Assembly: GCA_012295275.1 (NCBI GenBank)
Contig: CM022674.1
Location: 12,717,364-12,779,363 of the forward strand
Source of the DNA: Chrysomallon squamiferum
Lineage: Eukaryota > Mollusca > Gastropoda > Neomphalida > Peltospiridae
Direction: 5' to 3'
DNA: 62,000 bases
Part shown: positions 12,960 through 25,559 of the stretch, in pieces
Layout: every line of letters starts with the position of its first letter
How positions within the stretch are numbered: the stretch's first letter is position 1
The notes under the pieces: model-generated
What the model saw: the letters and a program-made list of their open reading frames with translations, nothing else
The model's database searches: none
Told to the model about the DNA's origin: nothing
Position numbers and translations under genes: made by a program

Positions 12960-13670
12960 TTCTGCTTTATTTGTTGCCGTGTGGAATACGTTACTGGTGG
13001 GATAACTGATTTTTATACACACTGAATTATGTGATATAAAAATTTGTTTAATAAGGCATTGGATAACTGAGTTTTGCACCACTGAATTATGTGATTATAG
13101 GAGCGTGTACACTGAGGTACTGGATAACCTTTTTTTTATACACACAGCACACAAGTGAGTTCATTTAGGATTACTTAATAATAATATTACTATATTGGAT
13201 ATGGTGTTGATATTATACTGGTGTGCTAACATATTTTTATACACTGAAGTATGTGATATACAAGTGTGTTCATTAAGGTACTGGATAACTAAATAATATT
13301 ACCTGATTGTTATTATATTGGTGTGACTAAGTTGATGTACTGAACTGTGTGATATACAAGTGTTTTTTAAGACACTGGATAATTTAATAATATTAGCACA
13401 GTGGACAAATTACTGATATTACACTGGTGCGAGTTTTATACACTGAACTATGTGATATACAAGTGTTTTTTTAAGACATAGGGCCAAATTAATTTAATTG
13501 TGTGATAATAGTTTTTTTTTAAGACATAGGGTAATTTAATAATACTAGCCAAATTACTAGTATTACAATTGTGTGATAACTGAGTTTTATACACTGAACT
13601 TTGTGATATACAAGAGTGTCTCTTAAGACAAATTACTGGTATTACGTTGGAGTGATAGTGTTACAGGATA
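12960..13670. repeat. Degenerate ~90-bp tandem repeat array
   Basis: Recurrent phrases, in order: TAACTGAGTTTTATACACTG, AATTATGTGATATACAAGTG, TTAAGxCACTGGATAACT, then AATAATATTA. About seven diverged copies. Confidence 0.8.
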
Positions 13671-14439
13671 ACTGATACTGGTTTATATACCACCAGGCAG
13701 ACTGCGTCTGAGAAAGACAAGTGTTGAGATGTGCTCATTAATGCACTGGATATATTAAAACTATTGCTGTGTTGAAAAGGTTAATGGTATCACTACAAGT
13801 TTGTAACAGTTTTACTGGGTAACTGATGTTTGATTTGTTTACTAGTCTTTTTTGTTCTACAATCACATGGTTGTGTTCCATTAGTATACTGGATAACTAT
13901 TTAATATTACCATTTATTGCCACGTTCAATAAGTTATTCATATTACACAGGTTACTGGGTGAATAATATCTAATATACCTACCAGATCTGTCTGTTTTAT
14001 GACATATAACAGTTTTAAATCTACTCTTTAACAAACTGGATACACTGCTTGTGTTATATCATACATATTAAATATGATACTGTCACTAAATAACTGGTAA
14101 TATGAACCAAGCCATCACAGGTTGTAAATTAATTTTTAATTTTTAATTTTTTATCTAAATGATATTTTATTTTCATTTTTAACCACACAACTGTTAGATA
14201 TACAAATAATATTTCATTGCAGTTGTTGTCCAAGCTGCAGTTTGGTGTAAATGATTGTTACGTTTCATTTACTTACTCAACAGTCCGTTTGCTATATAAA
14301 ACAATTTCTGTTTCGATTACTTCTTACTGTTGGATATAAATTATATTTCACGGTTGACAGACACATGTCTACTGATGGATTATACAGTGGTAATTTATTA
14401 TGATCATATTTGATACAGCTGATCTATATTTTGGATTGT

Positions 14440-14680
14440 ATTTCATTCACGTTGCGTGTATATATGCAACTCTGCGTTCTCGGTACGTAGACAAAACTGG
14501 ATGTTTGTGAAAACGCTGCAGTTAGTTCATGCATTATCTTTCTGTGGATTCTGAAATTTGTTTCAATTCTTGATCAAACAGGATTAAACATTTGTATTAG
14601 ACTCCCACTCAGTGCTTGCTAGTTATTTTGGATCAGTACAAAAAATGCGGATGGATACCTATTGGTAAATACAGAGAGGT
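14440..14680 (+). other. Possible alternative first exon/promoter block
   Basis: A TATA-like GTGTATATATGC at about 14456-14467 is followed by a non-repetitive, CpG-containing stretch (TCTGCGTTCTCGGTACG) and a donor-like GAGAG|GTGAGT at 14681. The only ATG near the end (14645) opens a frame that stops after seven codons. This resembles a non-coding first exon but could be coincidence. Confidence 0.18.
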
Positions 14681-14863
14681 GAGTAATTTTAAATGTTAAA
14701 TGAACACAGATACACAATCACTCAAATTATAAACACACCACATACATACGTGCCATGCTAAAGATAGAAACTATATATACGAAACTGTACTGTGTATGTA
14801 TGTGTATGTCTAATGTTCCTGTATGTATATAGCCTATGTATAATATGTATGTGCAGAAAATAC

Positions 14864-14874
<11 letters not shown>

Positions 14875-14926
<52 letters not shown>
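14875..14926. repeat. CA tract
   Basis: About 24 CA units, nearly uninterrupted. Confidence 0.95.
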
Positions 14927-14929
<3 letters not shown>

Positions 14930-15329
14930 CTCTGTAAGGAACACACAGAGAAACCCATACATTATATCTTTATTACAAAATGTTTTCTGTCTGTTTTTTT
15001 CAAAAATAAATTCTAAGGTTGATTACTAATCTAAATGTGGCCATCTCTGGCATCACCTTTGTGCTTTGAACACTGTATGTTTCACAGACGTTGCCTATCA
15101 GCGTGGCTGCAGTCTGTGTGTGTGTGTATCACGTTGCAGCGGTGTGCGATACAGAGAACAGGAAACGTTTAAAAGGGCTGAGCTTTGAATACATGTAGTT
15201 TTATTTGAGTAAGCCAATACTGGGGGAGTACGTGTTAGATAAACAGTTTTATTACACACATAAGTATACACTTTTATTTACACACGCTCTTTTAAGGTGA
15301 AGTTGAATGTTTGAGTGAGATAACTGTAG

Positions 15330-15770
15330 ATAACTTGTTTTAAGATAAATAATTTATTACCTACATATGTTTACAGTTTTATTTAGACAAGTTTAGATAT
15401 TGTTCAGTGAAATTAAAGTGATGTTAATAGGAGATAGCTTGTAAGATAAATAATTTATTATATATGTAGCTTGTAAGATAAATAATTTATTATATATGTA
15501 GCTTGTAAGATAAATCATTTATTATATATGTATGTTTACAGTTTTATTTAGACAAGTTTAGATATTGTTCAGTGAAATTAAAGTGATGTTAATAGGAGAT
15601 AGCTTGTAAGATAAATAATTTATTATATATGTAGCTTGTAAGATAAATCATTTATTATATATGTATGTTTACAGTTTTATTTAGACAGGTTTAGATATTG
15701 TTCAGTGAAATTAAAGTGATGTTAATAGGAGACAGATAATTTATTATATATGTATGTTTACAAATTAAGT
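15330..15770. repeat. Nested tandem repeat (133-bp unit containing a 32-bp unit)
   Basis: The phrase GTTTACAGTTTTATTTAGAC starts at 15369, 15534 and 15667. The first interval is 165 and the second 133; the 32-bp difference is one extra copy of an inner unit (AGCTTGTAAGATAAATAATT...). Copies are almost identical, implying recent expansion. Confidence 0.9.
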
Positions 15771-16734
15771 TTTCATTTAGTGAAATTAATGTCAACAGTA
15801 GATAAATTTTGCAGGATAAATAATTTATGAGTTAAACTGTTTTAATTATACAAATTAATTTATTGTTTGGTGAAATTAATGTTTATCTTTGAATAAATTA
15901 ACAGTAGTTTATTAATTTATTACATATATGGATACATAATTTTATTTGTGCAAGGTAATATTAGTTTCCTTAAGGTGAAGTAGAATTTGTTGTTTTATTT
16001 AAGAAGTTCTAATTCCAATTCTGTGATACACACGCACACACATACATACTGACAGACATACAGATATATAAAGATAGATACATACACACATATACACACA
16101 CATGGTATCATGTATGTATTACATCTGTGTATATGATTGTTTTTATCTGTGTACTAATCAATATACTGATGATGTATGTATGTATGTATGTATGAGGAGG
16201 TGTGTGTTTGTGTTAATATTTATGTGTACATATGTTGTATGTTTTGTCTATGTATTATGCATATAACTATCTGTGTATGAATCTGTTTATATTTAATACA
16301 CACACACATACACACACACAAATAGACACATACATATGCATGCATACATACATACATATGTGAATGTGGGTATGTATGTGTATTACATGCATTCATATAT
16401 AATAATCTCAATATTAATTTTAGACATGATCAGATTACATCTTTTCTTACTGACTTGTTTTAAAAAATCTTCTCTCATTCTCCCTTGATAACCGCTAAGC
16501 AAAAGAAACTCAATTAATTGTGTTCACTGAAGAATTCAAGCACAGGAAATCTTGAGGCTAAATATAGTTAATTGATGCCTGCTGAATAGCTGAAGATTAA
16601 ACAGTGAACTGGCGCACTAAACACAGGAATGTTTACTTTGTTGTGTTAGCTTCCACACATGTTGTGTTAACTATACCTTTGTAATAGACTGACTGGTGTG
16701 AGATATCTCGCTTATTTATCTTTCTGTGGTATGT

Positions 16735-16824
16735 GTGTGTGATAGGTGTGTGAGTGTGTGTGTGTGTGTGTGTGTGATAGGTGTGTGAGTGTGTGTGTGT
16801 GTGTGTGTGATAGGTGTGTGAGTG

Positions 16825-16855
<31 letters not shown>

Positions 16856-16856
16856 T
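16735..16856. repeat. Compound TG repeat with GATAGG interruptions
   Basis: GTGTGATAGGTGTGTGAGTG recurs three times between pure TG runs, a higher-order duplication of an interrupted microsatellite. Confidence 0.9.
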
Positions 16857-16926
16857 GGAAATACATACATGTATACATGAATCTTGAACACAGGTACATA
16901 TCAGCTGCTGATGTGCACATATATTT

Positions 16927-16936
<10 letters not shown>

Positions 16937-16958
<22 letters not shown>

Positions 16959-17014
16959 ATGGAAACATACATACATACATACATACATACATACATACAT
17001 ACATACATACATAC
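16937..17014. repeat. TG tract and CATA array
   Basis: About 11 TG units, then about 11 CATA units (16968-17012). Confidence 0.9.
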
Positions 17015-17284
17015 ACATATATTGTAAGATATACATATTAATATATATCATTTGTGTTTGTGTGTTTACAAATGTCTTCACAGTACAGGTATTTTAATAA
17101 TCTGTAGAATAACATGTATTAACAATATTTATCTGTGTATATCTACCTTCATATAGTCCTGTTAGAAAAACAAATGAAAATGGACATCATTAGCCATTGA
17201 AATATTTTGTTTCAACAGGAAAGAAAAAAAAGAAAAAACAAATGAACAATGTCCTTTCTTTAAGAAGGCTATTAAAATTTGAAT

Positions 17285-17288
<4 letters not shown>

Positions 17289-17373
<85 letters not shown>
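17289..17373. repeat. Long GA tract
   Basis: About 42 uninterrupted GA units, the longest pure GA tract in the window. Confidence 0.97.
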
Positions 17374-17374
<1 letters not shown>

Positions 17375-17739
17375 ATTGTAACACTTAACTGACAAACTAG
17401 CTAGCTGAAGAGTACCTCCCTATCACTTTGTTTAGAAATGTGTAGTGTATTTAACTGTGTGTGTGTTATTTCTATCAGCCTGTTAACCATGTGTGAACTG
17501 GCATTTTCATTTCATCAGTCTTCCTTGTGCCTCTGTGTGTGTGTGTGTGTGTGTGTTTATATTTGAGTGCATACCTTCAGCCTTTCTGTGTATTTATACT
17601 TCAAGTAGATTATTTCTGTCTCAATATCTGTTTTAACAGAGCTTTCAGATTCTTTTACAATGTGCTTTATTAAGTATAGATTAAGATTTAGGGAGAAAGT
17701 GAGGTTATTTGTAAATTTAATAGATTGTTTAAGATAAAG

Positions 17740-17742
<3 letters not shown>

Positions 17743-17788
<46 letters not shown>
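17743..17788. repeat. Long TA tract
   Basis: About 22 uninterrupted TA units. Confidence 0.95.
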
Positions 17789-17791
<3 letters not shown>

Positions 17792-17961
17792 GCATCTGTT
17801 GTGTATATGTTTGTCCCTATGATTTTTGTAAGTAGTATATGTGTGGGTTTTGTATAATGTATATGTGTAATGTTTGAAGATTAATGTATGTTGTATGATT
17901 ATATTCTTGTGAATTATCTGTATTCATATATATAGATGTATGTTGTTATAATTTGTAACAG

Positions 17962-18217
17962 ACACACATACACATTCAGTCACACACACATAAACAATCA
18001 CAGACACACACAGTCACACACACAGTCACCCACACACACACACACACAAACACAAACACACACACACACACAAACACTAACACACACACACACAAACACT
18101 AACACACACACACACAGGTGTCTTTCTCTTTATCTTTCACAAATTCTCCACACAAAAGCTGAATTACATCGTGAGTTGAATTGATTCTCTAATCAAGTTC
18201 ACACACACACACACAGT

Positions 18218-18261
<44 letters not shown>

Positions 18262-18450
18262 TCTTTCTCACTCTCTTTATCTTTCTCAAATTCTCCACAC
18301 AAAAGCTGAATTACATCGTGAGTTGAATTGATTCTCTAATCAAGTTCCACACACAACAGGTGTCTTTCTCTTTATCTTTCACAAATTCTCCACACAAAAG
18401 CTGAATTACATCGTGAGTTGAATTGATTCTCTAATCAAGTTCACACACAC
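17962..18450. repeat. CA repeats with three copies of a ~90-bp unit
   Basis: A unique segment starting AGGTGTCTTTCTC begins at 18116, 18257 and 18358. The copies are almost identical; copy 2 has a short CTCT insertion. CA runs of different length separate them. Confidence 0.92.
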
Positions 18451-18664
18451 ATCTGTGTCAGGCTGGTCTTTGTGCTGCTCAAAGAAGCCTCATCCAATCT
18501 GGTCACTTTATTGACCACTGTCCAGCCCCATGGAGAGTTCATTGAGATGGACACTGGCTATTTGACTTGTTTTCTTGTTCTTGTAAAATGTCAGGTTTGC
18601 TTTCTGTGATCAATGGTTGAAAATCTTCACAGTGGTTTGTAGTTTCTGAAATTCAGGGTTATGG

Positions 18665-18935
18665 TCTTTGATGGGTTTTAGACACAGTGAATGGGTGGGT
18701 TATGGATCATAAGGGTGGGTTGTGGATCATTCAGTGGATTATTAATTTTGTCTGTGAGTTGTGGATGCTATGGGTGGTGTATGGATGTTATCAGTGGGTT
18801 GTGGATCTTCTTAATGAGTTATGTATGTTATTGATGGACTTTTTTTTTTTATCTTACTAATGAATTTTGGATTTTATGGGTGGTGTATGGATTTTACTAA
18901 TGGATTTTAAACTTAATAGGTGGGTTATGTATTTT
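18665..18935. repeat. Degenerate GGGTGGTGTATGGAT repeats
   Basis: Eight or so diverged copies of GTGGGTTxTGGATxTTA phrases. Confidence 0.65.
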
Positions 18936-19440
18936 GGGCCTTCGTATTATATCACTCTGTATGAGTTAACTGTGTAATACGGTTAGGTATGTTACAGGTG
19001 TATCAACATAAATAAGTTAACAGTCACTATAAATAAATCAGTTCAGCTCCAAAATGATTTAAAATCAATTAACGTGTGCAGGAAATATGTACTTGAACCT
19101 TCATGGTATGTTACTGTGTGCAAATTTATTATGTAATACTCTTATTTATGTTACAGGTGTAATAACTACAGTATTATCACACACTATCAGTAAGTCAGTC
19201 AGAAAGATTTAACATCAGCATGTCCAGGAAATATGTACTTGAACCTTCATGGTACTATGAATGTTACTATGAATGTTTTTAATGTGCAATACAGTTATTT
19301 TATATTAGAGGTAAAATAACTAGAGTATTATCACACACCATCAGTAAGTCAATCAGAAAGATTTAAAATCAGCATGTCCAGGAAATATGTACTTGAACTT
19401 TGTGTATTCCTCTGTGTATTCAGGTTATTGTGCCGTTCAG
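18935..19440. repeat. ~150-bp tandem repeat, three to four copies
   Basis: AGGAAATATGTACTTGAACC starts at 19080 and 19226, with a slightly changed third copy at 19380 (intervals 146 and 154). A diverged partial copy precedes them. Confidence 0.88.
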
Positions 19441-19479
19441 TTAGCTGTATTACAGGAGTAATGATGTGAATGGAGTCGC

Positions 19480-19810
19480 TGTCAATAAATCAGTGATTTC
19501 ATAGCCTGTCTCATTTCTGCCTCTTTGACAGAGAGTTTACAGTCAGTTTACACAAACACGAGGAAAAAACGCTTTCACCCACAGTAATAGTGTTTGTGTG
19601 TACGCTGAGGATAAAGAGACCTGTTTGAAACACACAGCTGACGTATCATTCCTCTACACCACATCTAATCCCCGCTTATTTAAAAAGTAATCTTTGAAGC
19701 GCATGGTAACTAAATTCCTGTGTTATTCGATAACCTGGCGTGGCCTGCTATCGGTTTCCATCAACAGTGGAGTCTCCTCTCGCAGGTCGCCCACTGCATT
19801 GTGTGCATGT
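19480..19810. other. Non-repetitive island
   Basis: Unique sequence with several CpG (for example around 19555-19790). The reading frames match nothing known. It could be a regulatory element. Confidence 0.35.
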
Positions 19811-21674
19811 GTAATACAAATATGTTAATTGTCAGCTGGCTGATACGTATCTTTGATATTTTACACCTACTCATGAAATACTACACAGAGTCCACTTTTG
19901 ACTCTGGATCACAATGTTTTTAGGTTTGTTTGAATGAATTATAGCTTGTTTTGATAGTAGGGGGTCAGAAAAATAAAAAATATGTGACCACGAGAGGCAT
20001 GCTTGGGTGAATTGTTAGTCTGTTTCAGCATAAATAATTGTCCATTAAAAACCAGATTGGATTATTTTTCTGTCGTGTTTTCATAAAAAAATACAACCAC
20101 AAAAGGCTTGCTTTTTTTATTTTTATAAGGTATGTGTGGGTTAAGAACTTTATGATGTGTGGTCATGGAAGGCTTGCTTAAATGTATTATACACACAGAC
20201 AGACACAGAGCACATACACACACAGACAGACATACAGACATATTAAAAAATTAATTTTTGATTATATAAAATTAGTACTATTACTAGTAGTATAGTAACA
20301 ATGTTGGTGGTGATGTGGTAGTGGATGTCATTGTAGTAGCAGTAGTGGTAGTATTAGCAAGTCATGAAACTTGAGAAGAGTGTTGTATGTACAATGATTT
20401 CAGGAGTATTTAACAGCTGTTATCTCGCTGGTCGCAGGTGTCATACACAATGTATATACTGTGATTACAAACAGTTATTTCACCTGTAGCCAGGCTACCC
20501 TGGTACTTGTAAGCAGAAGACATCTTTAAACATGTTATTGTTATTTGTAAAAAGAAGATGCATGAAGTAAGACTGTGGTATGGAAAGCTATTAATGTGAT
20601 GTAGATACCCAAGTAGTAGTAAGTATGTATCTCTCTCTCGCTATCATTCTGGATTTTTTGTCTCTCCTTCCTTTTTCTTTCACTCCCCTTTCTTTGACTT
20701 GTCTTTATTTCTCTTACACTTTCTCTTTCTCTCACAATTATTGATTCAAAAATTAAATAAGAGAAGTAAAATCATTTTGAAAAGATAGTTTTTCTTTTAT
20801 TTTGTCTAATCTGTTTCTCTTATACATGCAGTGTGAAATACATTTTTTGTTTATATTTTGTTTATATTTTGTTTATATTTTTATTAAAAATCCTGGCACA
20901 AATACTAAAACACATATCTATCTTTATTCTCTGTTTAGTATCTCCTGTATTTCACATGTAGGATTAACATGAGGGTGCAACATGGGAGACAGACTGTATG
21001 CAGTATTTTGTTAAAGTGCCCATTTTATTAGAAACTGAAAGTGTAGATGTTTAAATTTATTTTAGTGACAATGGCTTGGTTATGTCATATTGTCTCTTTT
21101 CGTCTTTAAAAAAGCCTAACTTCACCCTAAGGTGTCAAGAGGGAGAAGTGACTCCACCCTGTTTCTCTAGGCTAGCAAGAACCCTGCTCACATGTTACAG
21201 TCTTAGTTTTTGTTTATCTGTTTGACATTTACTTTTCATTTTTAAATTTATTTTTAAATTTGTTTTTTGAAGTAGGCTGTGAAGAAAGTGAAATATCTGT
21301 CAAACTGTGTGTTAAATCTCATCTTCTGTCATATCTGATAGATGACTAAGTGATACGAGTGTAACTTAACAACACAGATATCTTTCTCTCTGTATGTCCC
21401 TTTGTTTAATCTACCTGTGACAGCCAGGTATTGACATGGGTGTGTCCAGGTAATGTCCAAGTCACCTGGCTGTGTGTGAAAACTTTCACTTGTAATCTGT
21501 CACAGGGTGTGACATAATGTCAGTATGTCACACCTACCTGCACACACTGTTGTTTTGTTTTACATGTCAGTTTCACAGCTACCCCAGGTGTACTTTGCAC
21601 ACCTCCCTTTTTAGTGGGTGTGTCCCCAGATGTGTCAGGCTTTGTGTGGATGGGGGTGATTCATATCGCTGTAT

Positions 21675-21765
21675 TTTATCTTCTTTTATTTTATTTTTTA
21701 TTTTATTTATTTATTTTTTTTTATTTTGTTTTGTTTTATTTATTTATTTATTTATTTATTCCTCT
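21675..21765. repeat. TTTTA/TTTA tract
   Basis: Imperfect TTTTA and TTTA units. The frame across it encodes Phe, Leu, Ile and Tyr only. Confidence 0.85.
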
Positions 21766-22139
21766 TTAAGAATATCTGAGCAAAAGGTGTAAATAATTTA
21801 TAAAAATTCTGTTGTACATAATTTAAGTAAGATAATTTTACTCATTTTTTTTGTTGCTATTAATTATTACTGTATTGTTACTTTTGTTATTACTGATAAT
21901 TATTTTTGCTGTTGTTGTTATTAGTATTATACAAATAGGATAGTTATCTGATAAATATATTTTACATTTGAAGAGTTTTTAAAATATTTGTTGCTTTCTC
22001 ATGAAGAGTTTTGCAGGTAAAGGGAGATAACTAAATACATTTTTAAAATGTTTTAATTTAATATTCCTTTTTTTTAAGGACTTGTTCATATTATGTACAT
22101 TTTGAGTAAAATGTAAATCAATTTTATGTTAATTGTTTA

Positions 22140-22660
22140 GTACTGATAAGTTTAAAACAACAACAGCAAACAAAAATAATAATTTAAAAAGTAAAAAGTA
22201 AAAGTAAATAAATGAAAATAAAAACAAAATTTTAATAATTAACCTACCCTTGAAATAATCTAAAAACTACTGAACTGCTTAAACAAAAAAACAGAATTAA
22301 ATATAACAATGAGAACAAAGCAAAATTAACAATAACAAAATTAATGATATAATAATAATAATATAAACATAGAAAAGAAGATATGCTAATAATGACCTGA
22401 TCTGACACATTCATGTACATAAGGATTCTAAATCTTAATATAAATGATTACAATGATAATGATAATTTACTGTAATAAGGTGAAAATATTTCTATCTCAA
22501 GAGACCTGTACAGAAAATCCAGTTCACTTTATATTTATATTGACTAGTCAGCTATTTAAAGCTGATAGATTGTTTCACAAATAAAAGAATGAAAGCAAAG
22601 TTTTGATAATATACTTATTCCTTATATTACTAACAAGTTGTAAAGATTCAGATGTAACAT
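22140..22660. other. A-rich low-complexity sequence
   Basis: No exon, RNA gene or tandem array could be recognised. An AACCTACCCTTG phrase at about 22240 recurs in intron 5 and at 44.3 kb. Confidence 0.4.
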
Positions 22661-23179
22661 CTTTGTAAACGAAATCTGAGAGTAAAAGCTGATAACATCT
22701 TTTAGCAGACTATTTTCACCAACCATCAACAAAACATATATTTATTTATTTCACTGAGTAATGAGAATTGATTGAATGGGAAGTTTACTTAATACACAAA
22801 TATGTCTTTATGTATGCATGTATGTATGTATGTGTGTGGGTGGGTGAGTGTAATGCTGTATTGCATTATGTATATAATGTATGTATGTACACCAAATTGA
22901 TTAAATAATTGTTTTAAGGAAACTAAAATAGGAAATGACAAATTGATGATGCTTTGTGATATATTAGTTTATAGTGTGATGAGATGTTTTACAAATCTTT
23001 GTTACTAAATAAGTGACTAAAGAAAATGCTGAATGAAAAATATTCAAATTGACCCTGATTAACAGTGATAACCCAGAGGTCATTGTTACTAAGTAGGTCA
23101 ATTACATTCACAAATTTTTGAAATGTTTATCTAGACAGTGTTCAATTCAAAAATATTTGTTCTACTAATTGGAGTTATT

Positions 23180-23640
23180 TCCCTTACTCCACACAGAACA
23201 ACAACAACAGTAATCTTTGTTCTCAGCTCAATCTGACACCGTTCTGACCCTTCCATTCCACTGGGTATTAATAGCACTGTATTAAAGCACCAGTTTTTAT
23301 CACTCAGGTTTTCATGTGTTTTGTTTACATGTCAGATACGAAACTGTGGCTCTCTGACCCCTTCGACGGCTTTACCTGCTTAACTCTGGCTGCCATGTTG
23401 TGTGTGCTGCAGACATCACAATAAGTCTGTGCTGCCGAGCTTTGTGAGTGGAAAGGAACATTTCTTTGTTTACTGTGAATCACTGAATTACCTCCTCCAA
23501 CAGCTGAACTCTTCTGAGTGGGAGGAAGGGATGAAAAAAGCAGGGAAAGTGGTGATTTCTCTCTGCCTAGACTTCCACTCCTGACTGAGATGACCTTGAC
23601 ATTGGCCTCAAACTGTTTACAGTGGTCTGGCACACTGAGA
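23180..23640. other. Non-repetitive, GC-richer island
   Basis: About 450 bases without simple repeats, and some open frames on both strands (60 codons plus, 102 codons minus). Neither product resembles a known family. It may be regulatory or a diverged exon of an unknown transcript. Confidence 0.35.
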
Positions 23641-23959
23641 TGAGTTCAGAATTGAGCGAGAAGGAAAAAAGAAATCTTCACCGTGCTGGCACGTCATCAT
23701 CTTCATCGTCATCGTCGTGTAGGTTTTTTTCACTGTTTGTTCTCAAGTGTTTTTTGTGTTTTTGTGTGGATTTTGTACACCTCCATGTTCCTTGCTTGGT
23801 GGATTACTGAGCTGAGTGTCTGATGCTGTCTGCCCTGTCATTCACTCACACCTTCATTGTCTTGTCTTAATGTAGCTGACCCAGATGTGTTCTCATCTCC
23901 GAACAACTTGTTTTAGTCACTACATAACGTATTCACATTGGTTTGTGTATAAAATATTT

Positions 23960-24375
23960 ACTGCAGTCATTTACTGCAGAACTGACTAATGATTTCTAGA
24001 TAACTTACTTGTATAGGTTACTATATAACTTGTGTTGATTACTTGTATAACTTGTTTTCTATTTGACTAATGCTAGTTACTAAATAGTTACTATTTGATT
24101 GATGTTGGTTATTATATACCTTGTTTTTATTGGTTTCTATACAACTTGTTTCCTATTTGAGTAATTTTGTTTACTACATATTCACTATGAGCAATTTTGG
24201 CTACTACATACTCACTATGAGTAATTTTGGTTACTACATATTTACTATTTGAGTAATTCTGGTTATTAGATAATTCACTGATTATTTAAGTAATATAGGT
24301 TAGGACATGTTCACTATTTCAGTAATTTATTTCCTATTTGCCTAAAGTCGGTTACTACATAACCTATATACTATC
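23960..24375. repeat. Degenerate ~35-bp repeats
   Basis: About ten diverged copies of TTGAGTAATTTTGGTTACTA, then CATATTCACTAT. Confidence 0.75.
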
Positions 24376-24759
24376 AGGCTCAGTGTTGATAACTAGATAA
24401 ACAGCTTAATACGTGATAATGATATATTTGCAATACTGTACCACTGTCTGTGTGATATATTGATATATGTATATACGTTTACAGTTTTGTTGTTACTGTT
24501 CACGTCCTCACCAATGGCTGAAGAAACGTGTGCTGTATTTATTTGTGTTATTCAGTGAGACTGTTTGGTAAAAGCAAACAGGACTTGTTGTTAACTGCTG
24601 TAACTGGAGGCGAGGTTTGATTTGAGGTGAAAGTGCTGATAGATGACTGACTGTGTTGTCTCCAGGCTATGCTAGACCATTACAATGAATAAATAAATGT
24701 TCTGTGTGTGTATTTATAAATCTTACACTACCTACAGATGTCTGTCTTTCTCTCCTTTT

Positions 24760-24764
24760 CTTCT

Positions 24765-24841
<77 letters not shown>
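24760..24841. repeat. Long TC tract
   Basis: About 36 uninterrupted CT units preceded by TTC repeats. The two Leu-Ser frames across it are artefacts. Confidence 0.95.
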
Positions 24842-24845
<4 letters not shown>

Positions 24846-24924
24846 TTCATTTAGGTACTATTTTCATCTTCATAACAGAAATATATATCTAGTTCAATAT
24901 TGGGATCATGGTAGCATTATACAC

Positions 24925-25280
24925 ATTTAATATATATATATATAAAAATTAGGTATTACATATACTTAAAAATGTTTAATGAATGATAAATTCAGTGTTA
25001 CATATATTTTGTGCATGCATTCAGTCTAATAGAATTTTCTATGTAAGTATGCAAACTATTTAATATAATTTTTACTAAATGATAAATTCTCCATTTCATA
25101 TTCTTAATATATAAATTCAACTGTACATAACATATTTAATATATTTTTAAAGAATGATAAATTCAGGACTATATGTACTAAACACATTAAATTCAGTGTA
25201 TCACATTTTTGTACTAAATTGTATGTAAGATACTTAATATACCTTTAACGTGCAATAAATTCAGTATCTGACTCCATTTA
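24925..25280. repeat. Degenerate AT-rich repeats
   Basis: The phrase AATGATAAATTCAGTGTTAC recurs about five times in diverged form. Confidence 0.6.
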
Positions 25281-25559
25281 ATACTTCAGTAAACAACATC
25301 CAAGACTAATGAACAAAAAAAATCTTTAAATCTTACTACTGTTATTTGTTATCTCAGTTGTCTGTAGACAACCGGGAACAGAAAAGAGTAAATCCTTTCT
25401 TTGTATGCAACTGAGAGAGAATAATGAGAAGGAAAAAATCAATTGGGATCAAGTGATTATTTGTAAAAGCTGAGATTTCCTTTATTTATTATTTTAGATA
25501 TTTTTTTTTTTTGTATCTGTAGAATGTTGGTGACAAGATTAAGAAACTTTTATGTGAAA

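Noticed and set aside
23325-23633. 102-codon minus-strand frame as a gene
   Set aside because: No recognisable domain and no splice or promoter support; kept only as a non-repetitive island.
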